Assembly: GCA_001940725.1 (NCBI GenBank)
Contig: MDVR01000007.1
Location: 14,213-78,212 of the forward strand
Source: Candidatus Heimdallarchaeota archaeon LC_2
Lineage (GTDB): Archaea; Asgardarchaeota; Heimdallarchaeia; Heimdallarchaeales; Kariarchaeaceae
Direction: 5' to 3'
Length of the DNA stretch: 64,000 nucleotides
The notes below the pieces were generated by a model. It worked only from the letters and a program-made list of their open reading frames with translations, made no database searches and was not told where the DNA came from. The stretch's first letter is position 1. Every line of letters starts with the position of its first letter. Shown piece by piece: positions 19,860 through 29,450 of this stretch. Both the position numbers and the translations under genes were made by a program.

Positions 19860-21056
19860 TTAGTTCCTTTTCCTCAATTCTGTGATAATCAAATCAATAC
19901 CTTCAATTAATCGTTCTTTAGATGTCGCACAATTTACACGGATATGATTTACACCCGTTGGCCCAAAATGGCTTCCTTCGACAACCTGAATTCCTTTATT
20001 TTCTAGCAATTTAGGCACAAATACAGCGTCATCAACACCGATATCAGGAAAAACAAAGAAACAGCTATCAGGAGTTTGACAATCATGACCAGCTTCTCTA
20101 AAATACTTGGATGCTATTTCTGTATTACTTTTCATCAATTCGCGAAATTCGCCTACCCATCTCTTTGAAAATTCATTTGACAGAGCAAAATCACATACAA
20201 TAGAGGATAATGGACTTGGTGATACCAATATGGAATTTGTTATTCCCCTAATCTCTTCAATCAAATCATCACCAGCATGAATGAAACCGGATCGATAACC
20301 AGCTAATCCATAAGCTTTTGAAAATCCATAAAGACATATACTTCTTTCTTTTAACCCCTCTATTGAAAGAACTGATGTTTGAGGTTGATTAAATACTAAT
20401 GGTTCGTATAATTCATCAGAAAAACATACTAGGTTATTATCTATAATAATATCTCTTAAGCCCTTCAAATCTGATGATGAGTAAATATAGCCAATAGGAT
20501 TAGTCGGATTACAAATGGCAATCATTTTTGTTTGATTGTCAACAGAGTTATTGAGAGTATCAATATCGAATTTATTATTCTCTAAATTTACCCAATCAAT
20601 CGGATTTCCATTATCTGTGGCATGTCTGTGAATTGGTTCATATATTGGCCCTACACAAATTACTTTTCCTTCTCTTCGACTTGCCCATTTCATTGCAGCA
20701 TAAATTCCCAACATTGTACCAGGTATTACCTGTAGGTTATTTTTATCAACTTTTATTGATTTCGAATCGAAATAATTTTCAATTGAATTGAAAGCATAAT
20801 CCATTCCTTTTTGGCCTTGATAGAAAGAAAAACTGTCATCTAATCTTGATTTAATATATTCATTTATTCCTTCTGGACCTTCAAAATCAACATCAGCTAC
20901 ACCAAGTGAAATACCGGTTTCAGGTGGTATATTTTCATGCCATTTTAGTGGGCATTGTTTTCTAAGATCATTTTTTGATAGTAACTTGATAATTTTCACC
21001 TTAAGTACTGACACTGATAGTGTAGAGCATATTTTTCCTTCACAATACCTTTTCAA
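19860..21056 (-). CDS. PLP-dependent aminotransferase, class I/II
   Basis: Fold-type I pyridoxal-phosphate enzyme of up to 398 residues. The cofactor lysine is in YGFSKAYGLAGYR, the Asn-Pro block is ICNPTNPIGY, and FSDELYEPL carries the cofactor-ring Asp. The C-terminal HIRVNCATS holds the carboxylate-binding Arg. The substrate cannot be assigned; PatB/MalY-type lyases and aspartate-like transaminases share these blocks. The start is uncertain: the first 19 residues from ATG 21056 (Cys/Ser-rich) look unlike the family, and GTG at 20997-20999 would give a more usual N-terminus. A second aminotransferase starts divergently at 21265. Confidence 0.87.
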   Translation of the reverse strand: MKRYCEGKICSTLSVSVLKVKIIKLLSKNDLRKQCPLKWHENIPPETGISLGVADVDFEGPEGINEYIKSRLDDSFSFYQGQKGMDYAFNSIENYFDSKSIKVDKNNLQVIPGTMLGIYAAMKWASRREGKVICVGPIYEPIHRHATDNGNPIDWVNLENNKFDIDTLNNSVDNQTKMIAICNPTNPIGYIYSSSDLKGLRDIIIDNNLVCFSDELYEPLVFNQPQTSVLSIEGLKERSICLYGFSKAYGLAGYRSGFIHAGDDLIEEIRGITNSILVSPSPLSSIVCDFALSNEFSKRWVGEFRELMKSNTEIASKYFREAGHDCQTPDSCFFVFPDIGVDDAVFVPKLLENKGIQVVEGSHFGPTGVNHIRVNCATSKERLIEGIDLIITELRKRN

Positions 21057-21264
21057 AATGCTTTGTTTGTATAGTAAGGATAATCAACATAAAATTTAAT
21101 TTTCTAATTTTCTTGGGGTATAACATAGTACCAAACGAACAAAATTTGAAATTTATCATAAAATATAGGAAAATATCTGAACTATGATTAAATTTTTATA
21201 ATATAATTTTACAAATATTCGAAAACAACGATTAATTTATATTCCTTTGATCGAAGATATAGGT

Positions 21265-22485
21265 ATGAGTTTCGAATTGAAATCCATAACAGTAGAAAAA
21301 AAACCTCATCTCATGGAAAACATTGTCCTTGGGAAAATAGTTAGTATTAGAGATCAAATTTTAAAGGCTCAAAGTGAAGGAATGGCCGTATATCGATTTG
21401 AATCTGGAGATCCTAGTTTTTCTATTTCTGATGATGTGTTAAAAACAATTCAGAAAGTTTCCCAAGAGGGAAAAACTCATTATCCAACAAGTGTTGGAAT
21501 TCTTGAATTAAGAGAAGCAATCATATCGAAATTGAAAGTGAAAAATAAAATTATTGTTTCATCTGTAGATTCCATTTATGTCACACATGGAGCAATGAAT
21601 GCGATATTTTCAACGATTTTTTGCATTGTAAATCCTGGAGATGAGGTAATTATACCCGATCCAATGTGGCCAGAAATAGCTGAAAACATCAAAATAGCAC
21701 GTGGAATCCCAGTACGAGTTAAACTGAATGAAGAAGATGGATTTCAATATTCGGTTAAAAAAATCGAGGAAAAAATTAGTGATAAAACTAGGGCCATTTA
21801 CCTGAATACCCCACATAATCCTACTGGAGCTGTTTTATCTAAAGAAACATTATTAGATATTATTAGAGTTGCAAAAAAATACAATCTATGGATAATCTCA
21901 GACGAAGCATATGAGGATATCTTATACGAGCCATATCAACATTATTCCATTGCCTCTCTTGCCAAAGAATATTCTTGTAAAGTTGTATCTATATTTTCAT
22001 TCTCAAAAAGTCATGCCATGAGTGGGCTAAGGTTGGGATACATTGTAACCCAATCATCAATTCTTAAAGATAGATTACCAAAAATTTTGAGATGTGCAAT
22101 TAATGGTGCAAACAGCATAACTCAATGGGCTGGAATAACTGCATTAGAGAAAGATCATGATTATATTGAATTTATGAGGATTGAATATAGAAATCGAAGA
22201 GATGTTCTTTTAGAGGAATTAAGTAAAGTAAAAGATATTACCGTGTTCATCCCCAAAGGATCTTTCTTCATTTGGATCAAATTCCATCCTGCTATCCTTC
22301 AAAGATTAAAATGTAAAGATTCTGATCAAGTATCTGAGTATCTTTCAAAAATTGGTATTGGAAGTATCCCGGGTACAACTTTCGGGGAAAGCAATTCAAA
22401 CTACGCTAGATTTGCATTCAGCTGTAATACAGAAATGGTTATTGAGGGAGCTAATGCCCTGCGTGAGGCATTAACCCCTGTGTGA
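21265..22485 (+). CDS. Aspartate-type aminotransferase, class I/II
   Basis: About 406 residues, PLP-dependent. Family blocks are YRFESGDPSFSI, HYPTSVGILELREAI, NTPHNPTGAV, ISDEAYEDILY and the cofactor lysine in SFSKSHAMSGLRLGY, with ARFAFSCN near the end for the substrate carboxylate. The set matches the AspC / alanine-type aminotransferases of archaea; the amino donor is not determinable. The start is set to ATG 21265; a TTG at 21247 would add six residues. It is divergent from the aminotransferase at 19860-21056, so the two probably share a control region. Confidence 0.88.
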   Translation: MSFELKSITVEKKPHLMENIVLGKIVSIRDQILKAQSEGMAVYRFESGDPSFSISDDVLKTIQKVSQEGKTHYPTSVGILELREAIISKLKVKNKIIVSSVDSIYVTHGAMNAIFSTIFCIVNPGDEVIIPDPMWPEIAENIKIARGIPVRVKLNEEDGFQYSVKKIEEKISDKTRAIYLNTPHNPTGAVLSKETLLDIIRVAKKYNLWIISDEAYEDILYEPYQHYSIASLAKEYSCKVVSIFSFSKSHAMSGLRLGYIVTQSSILKDRLPKILRCAINGANSITQWAGITALEKDHDYIEFMRIEYRNRRDVLLEELSKVKDITVFIPKGSFFIWIKFHPAILQRLKCKDSDQVSEYLSKIGIGSIPGTTFGESNSNYARFAFSCNTEMVIEGANALREALTPV

Positions 22486-22514
22486 ATGAATATACTAAGG
22501 AAATAAATTATTAT

Positions 22515-22736
22515 TCAGGATTTTGGAAAATCTAAAGTTTCTTGTTCATAAATTATGTGTTTCTTTTTTCTACCTAAAAGAATCATTTTACGAATTTTTG
22601 TTTCATGTAAATCACATGTTTCAATAAACAATTGTGTAATCGGGTGTATCAAAATTTTGGATGACGTTTTGTTGCAACCAATATAACTACATCTTGTCAA
22701 GATTATAATACACCGTTTTGTTAATTTATTTTTCAC
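22515..22736 (-). CDS. Small putative zinc-binding protein
   Basis: A 73-residue frame whose product has the spacing RCSYIGCNKTSS ... ETCDLHETKI, that is two Cys, about 20 residues, then Cys-x2-His. That is the pattern of very small treble-clef or zinc-ribbon proteins. The rest is rich in Lys and Ile. No family name is certain. It begins about 80 bp after the end of the ACT-domain gene on the same strand, so it may be read from the same message. It could still be a chance frame. Confidence 0.5.
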   Translation of the reverse strand: MKNKLTKRCIIILTRCSYIGCNKTSSKILIHPITQLFIETCDLHETKIRKMILLGRKKKHIIYEQETLDFPKS

Positions 22737-22815
22737 GAATGTAGATTAATTGTTATGGCATTGAATTCATATTATTGAGGTAGATTTAGTAAAAATTTAA
22801 CTTTCAAATTTTGAT

Positions 22816-23208
22816 TTAGTTAACTTCAAAATTCATAAGTAACGCTCTTACTGCTTCAGAATCATGGTCGGTATGCATAGCAAATAATCTTTTCTTTTCA
22901 AATTGATTATACAAATATGCGTATTCAACAGAAATTTCATTTGCAGCCAAAACTGTAAATATTTTTGCCATCTGTCCGGGTTCATCTAACAAAGTGATAC
23001 CTACAACATCAACTACATGTGATATTATGCCTGCGTTTTCCAGAAATTCTTGAGCTACAAATGGCTCGTTTACCAATAAACGAATTTCTGCAACAGGACC
23101 ACGCTCAGTGCATAAGCCATAAACATTAACATCATGTCTAGCAATTATATCCAAAACAGTTGCAAGCATGCCGACTTTATCTTCAATTGGAACTGTTAAT
23201 TGATCCAT
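22816..23208 (-). CDS. Tandem ACT-domain protein
   Basis: A 130-residue protein made of two ACT domains, at about 1-65 and 66-130. Each starts with a strand and a Gly-Met/Gly-Gln helix entry (EDKVGMLATVLDIIARHDVNVYG and LDEPGQMAKIFTVLAANEISVEYA). ACT domains bind amino acids at the domain interface and regulate enzymes or act alone as sensors. With no enzyme fused, this is likely a free-standing amino-acid sensor. Similar stand-alone pairs are common in bacteria and archaea. The flanking aminotransferases make an amino-acid role plausible. Confidence 0.85.
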   Translation of the reverse strand: MDQLTVPIEDKVGMLATVLDIIARHDVNVYGLCTERGPVAEIRLLVNEPFVAQEFLENAGIISHVVDVVGITLLDEPGQMAKIFTVLAANEISVEYAYLYNQFEKKRLFAMHTDHDSEAVRALLMNFEVN

Positions 23209-23358
23209 AATTTTTTTATTTAAGTAAGATAATTAAACATTGTAATGTGTGCATAATGTTTTAACCGAATTATTACTTAACATTAGGTTCAATTGTAATG
23301 TTAATATTATAGAATTATGATAATTCACTTGAAAGATAGTTTGGATTTATTTAATTTT

Positions 23359-25746
23359 TTAAGAAAAATTCTTTTTCTTTCTGGAAATTATTGTAAGTCC
23401 AAGAATTGAGAAGATAATTAAATAGATATTTGAAAACGGGAGTGGCAATTCAGCTGTTGTTTCTTCTTCACTAATATTTGGATCTGAAGTTGTGGTACGA
23501 GGTTCTGATGTTGATGTAGGAAGTACTGATGTTGTTGGGTCATCGGATGTATTTCCTGTTGGTTCTGATGAAACTACTTCGGGTTCAACAGTTACAATAG
23601 TTTCTGCCACACCAACATTTCCTGAACCATCTGAAAATTCTGCTCGGTAAACATATTCACCAACTTCCAATCCGTCAATATCGAGACCGATTTGAACAAA
23701 ATCAGACCAAAAGCCGTTATCTAACATCGTAACAACTCCAGATACGTCGGTTCGATAAATGACATAAGTATCAGGATCTACATCAGAAGGTTGCCAAAAT
23801 AGAACATTCAAAGTACTCCCAACCACATATGAATACCGATCTAAGGCACTACCAATAACTGGAGCAACTGTGTCCCTCACAAAAACAATAGTTGTGAATG
23901 ATGCTTCATTCCCATAAATATCAGTTGTATTAAGTTGGAATTCATAAGTTCCGGGAGTAAATGGTGTTAGATCAACACCAGGTTGAAATAAGCCGTCTGT
24001 CCAACTGCCAGATGACAAAGATGTGCCATTCAAATAAATATTAAAAGATCCGTCACTATCATCAGTAATTAACCATTGAACTTGTGCACTGGGATCACCC
24101 AATTCAACTAGAAGTTCGACGGGTCCGGTGATTATTGGTGCTGTATTATCACCGATGAGTTGATTTCCACCCCATGATAAATTATCAATAATCCATTGTC
24201 CGTCATCTGCTATAGGATAATCAAAATGGATTGAAGAAATATCATCAGTAGAGCTTGATAAAGATACAAAATACGTTTCAGTATTGGCAGGTATGTTTAC
24301 AATTGCTACTATTCCGCCTGTAGAATTTAGAGCTTCTACTGGGAATGGTTCTGAACCAACATTAGTAACATAAACGCTTACATATCTTGCTGGTTGATCA
24401 AATTGGATGAAATTTTTGAAATCATAACTATAAGCAACGAAATGAGGTGAAGATGCTGTAAATGAAGTACTTGTTGAATTCCATGTTAGCCAATCAAATG
24501 AAAATGTTACTCCAGAATATGCAGTTTCTAAAATTGTAGATCCTGGAAGAGTGTCAAACGTAATCCATTCACTATATGCAGTAGGAATGGGATTTGTACT
24601 CCAATGTAAATCATCAATAACCCATTGTCCATTTGTAGATGGAGCATAGTTGAAATGAATATTGTCAATATTAGGAACATCTGATGCGACTGAAACATAA
24701 AAAGCTTCAACATTACCAGGTATTGTTGCATTTGAAACTAATTTTCCTAGAGAGTCATAACCTTCTAGGAAAATTGGAAGTGAAAAAACATTAGTGACAT
24801 AAACGCTAACAAATTTTGCAGCTTGATCGAATTGGACGAAATTATTAAAATCATAACTATAAGCAACACTTGGAGCTGAGGATGCTATAAATGGGCCAGA
24901 AGTAACCCAAGATTCCCAGTCCCATGAAAATGTAACTCCAGAATATGCATTAGTTAGATTTGTAAAGTTTGGCACTTCATCAAATGTAATTAAATTATCA
25001 ATCACAGGTATATTTGTGTAAAGTAGATAATCTACAGCATTTGTTATAATTTCACCCAAATCACCAACTACGTTGAGACCGACATAGGCATTTAATGCAA
25101 CAACTGAACCTTTTTCTGCAACCATTGGTTGACCGTCAGTATATGAGGCAACTAATTTAGCACCTGAAGTTAAGGAAACAGTTTGGGCATATCCGGGATT
25201 AAATGAATTAATACCATTCATAATAGCGTGGTTTGATAATCCATCATATGTTCTGTTTATATTTGATACTGATCCCCAAACAGGCGAATATCCGGATGAA
25301 TTAAATCTACCTAAAATACTATACCCTGATGAGAAAGAATGAGCTAACAGGAGAACCTTACCTCCTTGATCTATGTAATCTGCAACAACATTACCCATAG
25401 CAGTTGAATTATAATAATTCCAGTTATTCATAAGAATAACCAAAGGGTAACTAGATAAATCAGTCAGTGCAGGTGTTGCAGATTGAGCATCTAAATAAAC
25501 TGCTGAATAATCTACAAGCCCTGCAAATGCAAAATCTAGAGAAGTAACAGAATCTGCATGCACAACAAGAATTTCTGTTAATGCATTGGTGTTATAACTA
25601 GTAGATTCTCCTATTGATGATAATTCGTAATCATTACTGCCATTTGATGATCCAATAACTAAAAAACCGGATCCTAAAACTAATATTACAGCAAGGAGTG
25701 AGAAGCTAAATATTTTATTTTTGATCATATGTTCCACTTTTTTCAA
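23359..25746 (-). CDS. Large surface protein with duplicated beta-domains and membrane anchor
   Basis: A 795-residue secreted protein. A signal peptide lies at about 8-32 (ATG at residue 7 may be the true start). Residues about 50-245 resemble a glutamine-amidotransferase/ThuA-like fold (LVILMNNWNYYNS, DQGGKVLLLAHSF). Two closely related modules follow at about 253-390 and 394-525 (YSGVTFSWDWESW / YSGVTFSFDWLTW; YSYDFNNFVQFDQ / YSYDFKNFIQFDQ). Then come two Ig-like domains (about 535-705), a Thr/Ser/Pro-rich stalk, a membrane helix at about 772-789 and the tail SRKKKNFS. It likely projects from the cell surface, for adhesion or polymer binding. The duplicated modules have similar but not identical DNA, so the duplication is old. 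Confidence 0.85.
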   Translation of the reverse strand: MKKVEHMIKNKIFSFSLLAVILVLGSGFLVIGSSNGSNDYELSSIGESTSYNTNALTEILVVHADSVTSLDFAFAGLVDYSAVYLDAQSATPALTDLSSYPLVILMNNWNYYNSTAMGNVVADYIDQGGKVLLLAHSFSSGYSILGRFNSSGYSPVWGSVSNINRTYDGLSNHAIMNGINSFNPGYAQTVSLTSGAKLVASYTDGQPMVAEKGSVVALNAYVGLNVVGDLGEIITNAVDYLLYTNIPVIDNLITFDEVPNFTNLTNAYSGVTFSWDWESWVTSGPFIASSAPSVAYSYDFNNFVQFDQAAKFVSVYVTNVFSLPIFLEGYDSLGKLVSNATIPGNVEAFYVSVASDVPNIDNIHFNYAPSTNGQWVIDDLHWSTNPIPTAYSEWITFDTLPGSTILETAYSGVTFSFDWLTWNSTSTSFTASSPHFVAYSYDFKNFIQFDQPARYVSVYVTNVGSEPFPVEALNSTGGIVAIVNIPANTETYFVSLSSSTDDISSIHFDYPIADDGQWIIDNLSWGGNQLIGDNTAPIITGPVELLVELGDPSAQVQWLITDDSDGSFNIYLNGTSLSSGSWTDGLFQPGVDLTPFTPGTYEFQLNTTDIYGNEASFTTIVFVRDTVAPVIGSALDRYSYVVGSTLNVLFWQPSDVDPDTYVIYRTDVSGVVTMLDNGFWSDFVQIGLDIDGLEVGEYVYRAEFSDGSGNVGVAETIVTVEPEVVSSEPTGNTSDDPTTSVLPTSTSEPRTTTSDPNISEEETTAELPLPFSNIYLIIFSILGLTIISRKKKNFS

Positions 25747-25955
25747 TATTTATGATTCAATTTTAATTAAAGTGGTATTTAAACAATTCAGATAATCATA
25801 CTAATTTCGCTAAATTAAATTTTCTACAAATTCAGTATTTCTTGATAGCAATTCTTTCAATTTCTTTGAATGATCGATTTATTGCATTTTGATAATTTAG
25901 TTAAAATTAATATTATTTTTTATTTCTGTTTTTCGTAGTAATTATTAATATTTAA

Positions 25956-27566
25956 TTAAGCGACTGCCGGACCTGACACATTATAAAGATTGAACAGTGT
26001 TAGAGCGACTGAAAATAATATCATCATTAGACCCGCAACTTTTGCTTCTCTTTTTGACGAGAATTTCCTTTGCGGTTCCCAGTTAGACACTGTTTTCCAG
26101 ATTGCCCAAGCTGATGCAAAGAAACCAAGAGTCAAGAAGAATGCTTGAATACCAAATATTATCACAGGGTCGTTCAGGGCTGCAGGAGAGTAAACCTTAT
26201 GTGTTTCTGAGTCGAATAAACCACCCAAACCGGCTTTTTCGCTTCCTTCGGCACCTCGGGGAAAGTCAACAATAAAATTGTGAACTACCCACACAACTGA
26301 TGATCCATTTCTTACAATATGGTCTGAGATATCGGCTATTAGCTTCATTAATGGTATTGGAACAAGCGGTGCTGCATACACATTTGCATAGTGCTTCCAA
26401 CCCTTGTAACCTTCTTCTGGTTTTGCTACATAACTTACGATTGTTGCAAATAGGATAACCACAATAAATGCTACAATTAAGCCACCTATATACAATCCTG
26501 TTTTTGCAAATATATCTGCATATCGTGTATTTGTCAACGGTGTATTATCCAAGAGCCAGTCTTGCCATTTCAAAGTATTTTTAATTAAAAGAATGGGTGC
26601 GATTGAACTGACACCGAGCAAGGCGATAATATTGAAGCTCTCATCCCATGAAAATGCTTTGTTAGCCCATAAATCCTTAAGTGGTGGACGAGTGCCTAAA
26701 CGCATCGTATTATTGGGACAGGACTTCAGGCACTCAGTACATAATATGCAATATTTATTTGTGTCATTCCCTCCAGGATAAAGGAACATAGGGCACCCAT
26801 AACCGCCCCCATCATCTTCTCGGCCCTTTAAACACCATTTACCTCGGCATTGTCTACAAACTTGAGATGATTTTGAACGCATCTCAAAACCTGCAAAAAG
26901 ACCTTGTAATCCGATGAAACCATTAATTGGACACATATAACGGCAAAATGAACGTTTCTCAAATACTAATCCAACACCAACATCAAGCACAACTAATACA
27001 ACGATGAAATAACCGGTAAGTACAGGACTGTTTCCGAAGCCAAATACATTATCCATCCATAAGAAGAATATAAAGAAGGCATTGACCATCCATATACCTT
27101 TCAAATTCTTAGGCCATGTGAAATTCAATGAAAATCTCTTTTGTCCAGTTCCCCAGAGCGAAAATCTATGGGCCCATTCACCCATTGCTCCGAAAGGACA
27201 AATAACACACCATAAACGTGAAAGACCTGCGATCATAAGCAAAAGGAAAGCCCACCAAACAATCCAAGTTAGGACTGTAGCAAGGGATACTGAAGCGTTA
27301 TCAGTTCCGAAGAAACCAGATAATGCTGCCATTAGAAAAATTAAAAAGTTCGGAATAATCAACATAAATTGGAATTGACGACTTCTCAACATTGGCCTTA
27401 GTGTCTTACCAAAAAATCCAAAGTTTTGAATGTCGTTATAATCTGGGTTATCCCAGACTTCTTTCGGAGGACCCGAAATTTGAGAAATCTGAGCGGGAGT
27501 CCAGTTTTCTAACTCTATGTTATCACGAATTGTAGGCCCCACTTTCGGAGCGCTTTTAGTACTCAT
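25956..27566 (-). CDS. Membrane iron-sulfur protein, NapH/CcoG/NosR-like
   Basis: A 536-residue membrane protein with several helices and many cysteines: WCVICPFGA, FCRYMCPING, CRQCRGKWC with a later GCPMF, and the full ferredoxin motif CILCTECLKSCPNN. The first two CxxxCP motifs in membrane loops are the hallmark of NapH/NosR/CcoG-type electron-transfer proteins. The ferredoxin motif should hold one [4Fe-4S] cluster, and the other Cys a second. It probably passes electrons between the quinone pool and a partner, but no catalytic partner gene is adjacent. The start ATG (27564-27566) lies just left of a cluster of CTTCAA/TTGAAG half-sites. Confidence 0.85.
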   Translation of the reverse strand: MSTKSAPKVGPTIRDNIELENWTPAQISQISGPPKEVWDNPDYNDIQNFGFFGKTLRPMLRSRQFQFMLIIPNFLIFLMAALSGFFGTDNASVSLATVLTWIVWWAFLLLMIAGLSRLWCVICPFGAMGEWAHRFSLWGTGQKRFSLNFTWPKNLKGIWMVNAFFIFFLWMDNVFGFGNSPVLTGYFIVVLVVLDVGVGLVFEKRSFCRYMCPINGFIGLQGLFAGFEMRSKSSQVCRQCRGKWCLKGREDDGGGYGCPMFLYPGGNDTNKYCILCTECLKSCPNNTMRLGTRPPLKDLWANKAFSWDESFNIIALLGVSSIAPILLIKNTLKWQDWLLDNTPLTNTRYADIFAKTGLYIGGLIVAFIVVILFATIVSYVAKPEEGYKGWKHYANVYAAPLVPIPLMKLIADISDHIVRNGSSVVWVVHNFIVDFPRGAEGSEKAGLGGLFDSETHKVYSPAALNDPVIIFGIQAFFLTLGFFASAWAIWKTVSNWEPQRKFSSKREAKVAGLMMILFSVALTLFNLYNVSGPAVA

Positions 27567-27573
27567 ATTATCA

Positions 27574-27611
27574 CTTCAAATCAAGTTGAAGCCGTTTTGG
27601 ATCAGCTTCAA
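27574..27611. promoter_or_regulatory. Three CTTCAA/TTGAAG half-sites upstream of the iron-sulfur protein
   Basis: CTTCAA at 27574-27579, TTGAAGC at 27586-27592 and GCTTCAA at 27605-27611. The outer two pair as a perfect 7-bp inverted repeat with a 12-bp spacer; the first two form a second 6-bp inverted repeat. They lie 8-45 bp before the start codon, where a repressor or an RNA hairpin would act. Confidence 0.45.
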
Positions 27612-28013
27612 TTTAGTTTAATCTATTCTTATTACTCCGAAACTAGTTTATTAAGTGTTTTATCAGTGGGCTTGACTGATAGAAATATTATCATTCTTGA
27701 TTAAAGATAATTTATTTGAACAATTACTGTATTATCGTTAAAATAGAAATAATTACTATACATTTATGTACGGACTTAATTTACATTTACAATATCTAAT
27801 TTCTAATTATATTATGAATACGAGGAAATTTATAAAATAATACATTTTAAATTCTATCCAAATTTCATTTAAATCGGAAAATTGAAAAATTACTTTTAGC
27901 AAGTAGAAGATGTAAATTATAACTTATAACTTCCTAATTGATTATTTAAAATGAGCAATACAATTAATTTCTCCCATATTAAATTTATACAATGATAATT
28001 TTGATCTTCAATT
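27612..28013. other. Intergenic promoter region, AT-rich
   Basis: About 400 bp between the divergent iron-sulfur protein gene and the TerB-like gene. The sequence is very AT-rich with many TATA-like runs, so I cannot choose one promoter. No gene or RNA is supported. Confidence 0.4.
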
Positions 28014-28340
28014 ATGAAACGGGACCGTAATGAGATTGATAATACTTTAAACGTGTGGTTAAATAAACTAAAAGCCGTTTCAAGAACAGATAATGTAATT
28101 TCAGAGGATGAACAAGCTTTGATTGATATTATTCAAGAAGATTTCATCTTACTCCGTTCTCAACTTAATGATGCAGTGGATACGGATTTATCCGATGAAG
28201 AATTTGATAGTGTTGCAACAGATTTTTTGAATGACCTAGTTTACAAGCTAATTAAAAGTGCAAAATCAGATATGGTCATAAACAATGACGAGTTAAATCT
28301 CATTAATGCTCTTCATAAAATTGCCAATGACGAAGAGTGA
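28014..28340 (+). CDS. TerB-like small acidic protein
   Basis: A 108-residue, acidic, all-helical protein with two similar halves. Each ends in a pattern of the TerB type (VSRTDNVISEDEQALIDIIQ and AKSDMVINNDELNLINALHK): a small residue, Asp, hydrophobic, Ile-x-x-Asp-Glu, hydrophobic. TerB-like domains occur in tellurite-resistance and DnaJ-linked proteins and may bind metal at the acidic residues. The assignment rests on this pattern alone. The gene lies about 100 bp before a zinc-ribbon membrane protein on the same strand. Confidence 0.55.
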   Translation: MKRDRNEIDNTLNVWLNKLKAVSRTDNVISEDEQALIDIIQEDFILLRSQLNDAVDTDLSDEEFDSVATDFLNDLVYKLIKSAKSDMVINNDELNLINALHKIANDEE

Positions 28341-28446
28341 GATTTCAATTTGAATATTGATCCCGAATTTTATTAATTTTGACAACTCTCTGAATTTCAA
28401 CGTACAGCTAGAATTTAAATAATCAACTAAAGTAATTAATTTAGCA

Positions 28447-29244
28447 ATGACAGAACAACCTTGTTTGAATTGTGGTCACTTACTCGGGAAAAAAGATAAG
28501 GTTTGCAAATCTTGCAATACAAAGGCAGAATCGAGTAAACCAATTTATGTAACTCGCACAGATAGTTCCGAAGCAATTGATTATGACTCTCAGAATATCA
28601 ATGTAATAAGTTTCAGATCTGTCTTACATCGAATTATCAAATTGTTATTTATTGTGTCTTTCATTGGACTAATAGTTGTTTCTCCTATGCATTTAGCTGA
28701 ATTGCAGAGAACAGAGTGGATGTCCCCAGATGATAGTTTTCATACTGATTCTAGTCAAGAATCAATAAATCTATTCTTTTTTGGGGGTCATACTTATCGA
28801 ATTCATCTAGAAGCTCGTAATTCATTCGACCAAACTTGTGGACTCACAACTGATTTTAGTGTACAAGATTCTAATAATATTGTGGTATTTTCAGAATCCG
28901 TTTCGGATAATGATGATCCATCGGGTGAATCTAGTTGTTGGGCTTACACTTCAACAAATTACGAATTTGAAGCTACCGAAGATATATGGTTAACTGTGAA
29001 TGTAACGATTGTTCAGTTTATCACTGCATGGAATTCGATTGATATTGAAGTATATGAGGATCGTCAAGCTTACGATGCACCTGAAATAGAAATGTGGTTT
29101 ACAATATTCGCTTTCGGATTTTTAATAATATTAGTCCCGTCAATATTTTACTATGTGGCCAAATTTGTATATATCTTCAATAAGAAATTTATGGAGTTTG
29201 GAAGGGATGAGAAAAAAAATATTCGTAGAAAAAGAAAAATATAA
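28447..29244 (+). CDS. Zinc-ribbon membrane protein with external domain
   Basis: A 265-residue protein. Residues 6-23 form a zinc ribbon (CLNCGHLLGKKDKVCKSC), expected in the cytoplasm. A membrane helix follows at about 63-80, then an external beta-rich domain of about 130 residues with two Cys (TCGLT and SSCWAY) that may pair, a second helix at about 218-241 and a very basic end (EKKNIRRKRKI). The ectodomain pattern, with YRIHLEARNSFDQ, suggests a C2-like or pre-peptidase-like beta sandwich. Function unknown. Confidence 0.7.
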   Translation: MTEQPCLNCGHLLGKKDKVCKSCNTKAESSKPIYVTRTDSSEAIDYDSQNINVISFRSVLHRIIKLLFIVSFIGLIVVSPMHLAELQRTEWMSPDDSFHTDSSQESINLFFFGGHTYRIHLEARNSFDQTCGLTTDFSVQDSNNIVVFSESVSDNDDPSGESSCWAYTSTNYEFEATEDIWLTVNVTIVQFITAWNSIDIEVYEDRQAYDAPEIEMWFTIFAFGFLIILVPSIFYYVAKFVYIFNKKFMEFGRDEKKNIRRKRKI

Positions 29245-29324
29245 AAAATTCAGTAATATATGAAAAGAGTTCAGAAAAGGATAAAATATAATATCATTAG
29301 GAAATGTTACATTTGCAACCAGTC

Positions 29325-29406
29325 TGACCGATTGGTCAATTTTTACCGACCGAGCGGTCAATATTTACTGACCGAGTGGTCAGATTTATATATGACCGGT
29401 TGGTCA
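29325..29406. promoter_or_regulatory. Array of four TetR-type operator palindromes
   Basis: Four copies of a 14-bp palindrome of the form TGACCGNNNGGTCA: 29325-29338 (centre AT), 29347-29360 (GC centre, first base C), 29369-29382 and 29393-29406. They are spaced 22, 22 and 24 bp, about two helical turns, so bound dimers would sit on one face. TATA-like TTTATATA (29386-29392) and GTATATAT (just after the last site) lie among them. The first gene downstream is a TetR regulator, so self-repression of the operon is the natural reading. Confidence 0.85.
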
Positions 29407-29450
29407 GTATATATGTTATCATTAACAAGGTGAGTTAACTGAATAATAAA

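Noticed and set aside
29140..29361. Minus-strand frame of 73 codons running through the operator array
   Set aside because: It overlaps the end of the zinc-ribbon protein gene and the TetR operators, and its product shows no domain.
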